From positions 1 to 64,000 of the forward strand of contig NZ_WWDL01000001.1 of the NCBI RefSeq assembly GCF_009848505.1: 64,000 nucleotides of DNA. The letters run 5' to 3'. This DNA comes from Muricoccus harenae (lineage in GTDB: Bacteria; Pseudomonadota; Alphaproteobacteria; Acetobacterales; Acetobacteraceae). The notes beneath the pieces are model-generated. The model was not told where the DNA came from, made no database searches, and was given only the letters and a program-made list of their open reading frames with translations. Of the stretch, positions 61,380 through 64,000 are shown piece after piece (the stretch's first letter is position 1; the number at the start of each line of letters is the position of its first letter). The position numbers and the translations under genes were made by a program.

Positions 61380-62350
61380 GCGGCGAGCGGTTGGGACAGG
61401 AGGCGGGGCAGAGGCTGCCCGGCGTTCCAGGCGCGAAGGCATTCGACCGCGCCCTCGAAATAGAGGCGGTAGTTCTCGGCGGTGACATAGCCGAGATGGG
61501 GTGTGAGAATGGTGCGCGGCGCTTCCAGCATTGGATGGCCGGGTGGCATTGGCTCGCGGTCATGCACGTCGATCGCGGCGCCGCCCAGATGGCCGGACCG
61601 AAGCGACGCGATCAGCGCGTCCTGGTCGACAAGTCCGGCACGGGCGGTGTTCACCAGCAGGGCGCCCGGCTTCATCGCAGCGAGTTCCGCCGCACCCACC
61701 ACGCCGCGCGAGCGCTCGCTGAGAACGAGGTGCAGCGTCACGATGTCTGCATCGCGGAACAGCGCCGCTTTTTCCACCCGCCGGGCACCGGCCTCCGCGG
61801 CAGCCTCTTCAGTGAGATTGGCGCTCCAGGCGATCACCTCCATGCCAAAGGCGCGGCCTAGCACTGCCACCTGCCGCCCGAGCTTGCCGAGCCCCAGGAC
61901 GCCGAGCACCGATCCTTCCAGGCTGCGGCCCGCGCTGGTCTGCCACCGGCCTTCGCGCAACGCCCGGTCCTCCCAGGGTACCCGGCGCGCGAGGCCGAGG
62001 ATCAGCGCCCATGTCATCTCGACCGTGGGCGCGCCGAGCGAGCGCGTGCCACAGACGGCAATGCCTCGGTCCGCGCAAGCTTCCAGGTCCAGCGTCCGGT
62101 TACGCATCGCGGTGGTGACCACCAGCCGCAGCGTGGGGAGGCGGGCGATCAGCGAACGCGGAAAGGGCGTCCGCTCGCGGATCAGCACGACCGCATCGAA
62201 GCCAGAGAGGCGTTCCGCCAGCTCCGCCTCGTCCTCCACATGGTCCCGGAAGAAGGTTACCGGCAGGCCTGACCAGTCGGCGGCCGCGGCAGCGTCGCCG
62301 CCGAAATCATCCAGCACGGCGATCCGGGCGAGGGGCGCGTGGGCAGGCAT
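61376..62350 (-). CDS. D-2-hydroxyacid dehydrogenase family protein
   Basis: A 324-residue NAD-dependent dehydrogenase. The nucleotide fold is VLGVLGLGKLGRQVAVLGRA near residue 147. Catalytic Arg is in LLVNTARAGLVDQDALIASL, Glu in DVHDREPMPPGHPM and His in ILTPHLGYVTAENY. It interconverts a D-2-hydroxyacid and a 2-oxoacid. The start at 62350 (MPAHAPLARIAV) is 10 bases after the Bug stop; the longer frame to 62395 would overlap it. Confidence 0.9.
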   Translation of the reverse strand: MPAHAPLARIAVLDDFGGDAAAAADWSGLPVTFFRDHVEDEAELAERLSGFDAVVLIRERTPFPRSLIARLPTLRLVVTTAMRNRTLDLEACADRGIAVCGTRSLGAPTVEMTWALILGLARRVPWEDRALREGRWQTSAGRSLEGSVLGVLGLGKLGRQVAVLGRAFGMEVIAWSANLTEEAAAEAGARRVEKAALFRDADIVTLHLVLSERSRGVVGAAELAAMKPGALLVNTARAGLVDQDALIASLRSGHLGGAAIDVHDREPMPPGHPMLEAPRTILTPHLGYVTAENYRLYFEGAVECLRAWNAGQPLPRLLSQPLAA

Positions 62351-62360
62351 GGCGGCCGGC

Positions 62361-63338
62361 TTACTCCGCGCGCATCTTGGCGCGGCGGACCACATCCGCC
62401 CAGCGCTCGCGATCCTCGGTCAGGTAGCGGCCATAGGCGGCCGGCGTCTCGCTCGGCTCCACCTCGACGCCCTCATCGAGCAGGCGCCGGCGAACCTCGG
62501 CATCGGCCAGCGTGGCATTTAGCGCGGCATGGAGCGCCGTCACCCGGTCGGCCGGCATGTCTTTCGGCCCCACCAGCCCGTACCAGGTGGAGGAGACGAT
62601 CTGCGGAAAGCCCTGCTCGGCCGTGGTGGGAATATCCGGCATGGTGGCGGAGCGCGTCGGCGCCGCGATGGCAATGGCGCGCAGCCCGCCCGATTCGATA
62701 TGCGGCTTCAGCGGCGCCAGGGCGTTGGTGATCATGCTCAGCCGGCCCGCCAGCACATCGGTCAGCGCGGGTCCGGTGCCGCGATAAGGCACGTGCTCCA
62801 GTTCCACCCCGAGGGTCAGGGCGATCATGGCGGGCAACGCATGGCCGGTGGTGCCGACGCCCGGGGAGCCATAGGTCAGCGGCGGATTGGCCTTGCGCGC
62901 CACATCGCGCAGCTCGCCCAGTGTCCGGGCAGGAATGGAAGGATTGACGGTGATGACGTTGGGCGCGCTACCGACGAAGCCGATCGGGGTGAAGTCGGTC
63001 GCGACGTCATAGGGCACCCGTGGCTGGACGAGGCTGCTGATGAGGAAGCTGCCGCTTCCCGCAAGAAGCAGCGTGTAGCCATCCGGCTTTGCCTTCGCGA
63101 CGAGATCGTTGCCCAGGATGCCGCCGGCGCCGCCGCGGTTCTCCACCACCAGCGTCTGGCCGAGCCGTGCCCCCATGCCCTCGGCGATCAGGCGTCCGAC
63201 CACGTCGTTGCTGCCGCCGGTGGCGAAGGGAATGATCAGGCGGATGGGCCGGTCCGGGAAACGCTCCTGCGCCTCCGCCCGGCCGAGCAGCGCGGGCAGG
63301 ATCAGGGCAGGCAGGCCCAGTGCGGTGCGGCGGTGCAT
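62361..63338 (-). CDS. Bug-family tripartite tricarboxylate transporter receptor
   Basis: A 325-residue periplasmic receptor, leader MHRRTALGLPALILPALLGR, cleaved after AEAQ. Blocks seen: PDRPIRLIIPFATGGSNDVV, ENRGGAGGILGNDLVA, DGYTLLLAGSG and VPYRGTGPALTDVLAGRL. It is the first gene of the operon with the 2-hydroxyacid dehydrogenase, enoyl-CoA isomerase and acyl-CoA synthetase, and is divergent from the LysR gene. Its ligand is likely the acid degraded by this operon. Confidence 0.9.
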   Translation of the reverse strand: MHRRTALGLPALILPALLGRAEAQERFPDRPIRLIIPFATGGSNDVVGRLIAEGMGARLGQTLVVENRGGAGGILGNDLVAKAKPDGYTLLLAGSGSFLISSLVQPRVPYDVATDFTPIGFVGSAPNVITVNPSIPARTLGELRDVARKANPPLTYGSPGVGTTGHALPAMIALTLGVELEHVPYRGTGPALTDVLAGRLSMITNALAPLKPHIESGGLRAIAIAAPTRSATMPDIPTTAEQGFPQIVSSTWYGLVGPKDMPADRVTALHAALNATLADAEVRRRLLDEGVEVEPSETPAAYGRYLTEDRERWADVVRRAKMRAE

Positions 63339-63500
63339 GGCGTCATTCCTTCCTCGCCCGGGCCTTGTGACGGCCCGGTGCTCACCTGCGCCGGCGACGG
63401 CGCCGGCGGCCCCATCGGAGCCGCGGAAAGCTGCTCCCGTCGGGAGCGGGAGGCGAGGCAGGAATTCTTGCCCTACCCCAACTCCAGGTTAGACTGGGGC

Positions 63501-64000
63501 GTGGACCCCGACCTGCCCCCGCTCGGCTCGCTGCAGGCTTTCGTGCTGGTGGCGGAGACCGGAAGCCTCAGCGCCGCCGCCGCGCGGTTAAACGTGACCC
63601 AGCCCGCCGTCAGCAAGCGGCTGCGGGACCTGGAGGCGCAGCTCGGCGTGCCGCTGCTGCAACGCGGCCCGAACGCGGCACGGCTGACCGAGACGGGTAC
63701 CGTCTATGCCGCGGCGCTGTCAGAAGCCTTCGGGCGAATCCGCGAGGCCACGGCGGCACTGCCCGGCAGGGCGCGGCCCATTCGCGTGCTGGCCTACACC
63801 ACCTGGGCGCTGCGTTGGCTGATCCCCCGCATGCCCCGCTTCCGCGCGCTGCATCCGGGGCTGGAAGTGGAGGTCTCGACCTCCACCGAGGCCAGCGCTT
63901 TTCTCGGCCGCTCCGCGGATGTGGCAGTGCGCACCGCCCCGGCGGACCACCCGCCCGCCCCCCATGCCGTGCGGCTGCACCCGGTGATGCTGACCCCCTT
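63501..64000 (+). CDS. LysR-family regulator, cut by the window edge
   Basis: The first 166 residues of a LysR-type regulator, running past the end of the window. The N-terminal winged helix is LQAFVLVAETGSLSAAAARL, then NVTQPAVSKRLRDLEAQLGV, with a GcvA-like pattern, and the start of the ligand-binding domain follows (RPIRVLAYTTWALRWLIPRM). The start is GTG at 63501. It is divergent from the Bug-dehydrogenase operon and probably activates it. The effector is not known. Confidence 0.88.
   Translation, partial: MDPDLPPLGSLQAFVLVAETGSLSAAAARLNVTQPAVSKRLRDLEAQLGVPLLQRGPNAARLTETGTVYAAALSEAFGRIREATAALPGRARPIRVLAYTTWALRWLIPRMPRFRALHPGLEVEVSTSTEASAFLGRSADVAVRTAPADHPPAPHAVRLHPVMLTP

Noticed and set aside
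60550-61563. A 338-codon in-frame extension of the NDP-forming acyl-CoA synthetase
   Set aside because: It overlaps the enoyl-CoA hydratase/isomerase gene in another frame, and the GTG at 60549 gives a normal family length with a 4-base overlap.

Overview
The window is high-GC (roughly two thirds G+C by eye), densely coded DNA from what looks like an alphaproteobacterium. Five tripartite-tricarboxylate 'Bug' receptors, many aromatic-oxidation genes, PutA without a DNA-binding domain beside an Lrp-type regulator, and DUF2934/YciF/DUF4142 stress genes suggest Acetobacteraceae, Roseomonas-like. That placement is inference from gene content; no rRNA or tRNA gene was seen. There are no CRISPR arrays, intact insertion sequences or phage genes.

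Layout. (1) 1-13594, all minus strand: a 3-hydroxyisobutyrate-dehydrogenase-like enzyme, an aldehyde dehydrogenase, a TIGR02444-like protein, a MarR regulator, an HpaB-type flavin monooxygenase, UbiX, a UbiD-family decarboxylase, two Bug receptors, a Rieske ferredoxin, a Rieske oxygenase, its reductase, a DUF2848 protein and the start of one more gene. This reads as one aromatic-acid degradation locus. (2) 13786-20069: surface-glycan genes (glf plus a glycosyltransferase) and a stress group (DUF2934, manganese catalase, YciF-like protein, DUF4142 lipoprotein), with a 1-kb gene-poor stretch at 17609-18641 that holds a 25-bp tandem duplication, an EcfG-like promoter and a terminator. (3) 20115-24416: Lrp regulator divergent from putA. 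(4) 24645-27577: a second HpaB monooxygenase, its MarR regulator and an HpaC-like flavin reductase, with a shared operator candidate TAGCT-N9-AGCTA at two sites. (5) 27858-33491: a five-gene branched-chain-type ABC transporter and a quinone-oxidoreductase-like enzyme. (6) 33506-34496: two pieces of broken acyl-CoA ligase on opposite strands. (7) 34499-39544: an RND efflux pump divergent from a TetR regulator across a perfect 14-bp inverted repeat. (8) 39719-49839: an SBP_5 receptor, then a minus-strand set of Bug receptor, alpha-hydroxy-acid oxidase, ThDP-dependent decarboxylase and a molybdenum hydroxylase large subunit, then a third HpaB divergent from a third MarR. (9) 49843-58420: a GntR regulator and tandem EthD-like protein facing an AA_synth protein, an amidohydrolase, a TRAP transporter, an amidase and a Bug receptor. 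(10) 58477-64000: NDP-forming acyl-CoA synthetase, PaaG-like enoyl-CoA hydratase/isomerase, D-2-hydroxyacid dehydrogenase and a Bug receptor, divergent from a LysR gene cut by the window edge.

Together this is a catabolic region in which uptake receptors sit beside the enzymes that use their ligands. The most interesting parts are the HpaB/UbiD/UbiX/Rieske locus, the mandelate-like alpha-hydroxy-acid module that ends in an orphan molybdenum subunit, the cyclic-amide-like cluster, and the repeated MarR-type operators. No substrate can be named from sequence alone. All start sites, operators and terminators were read by eye.
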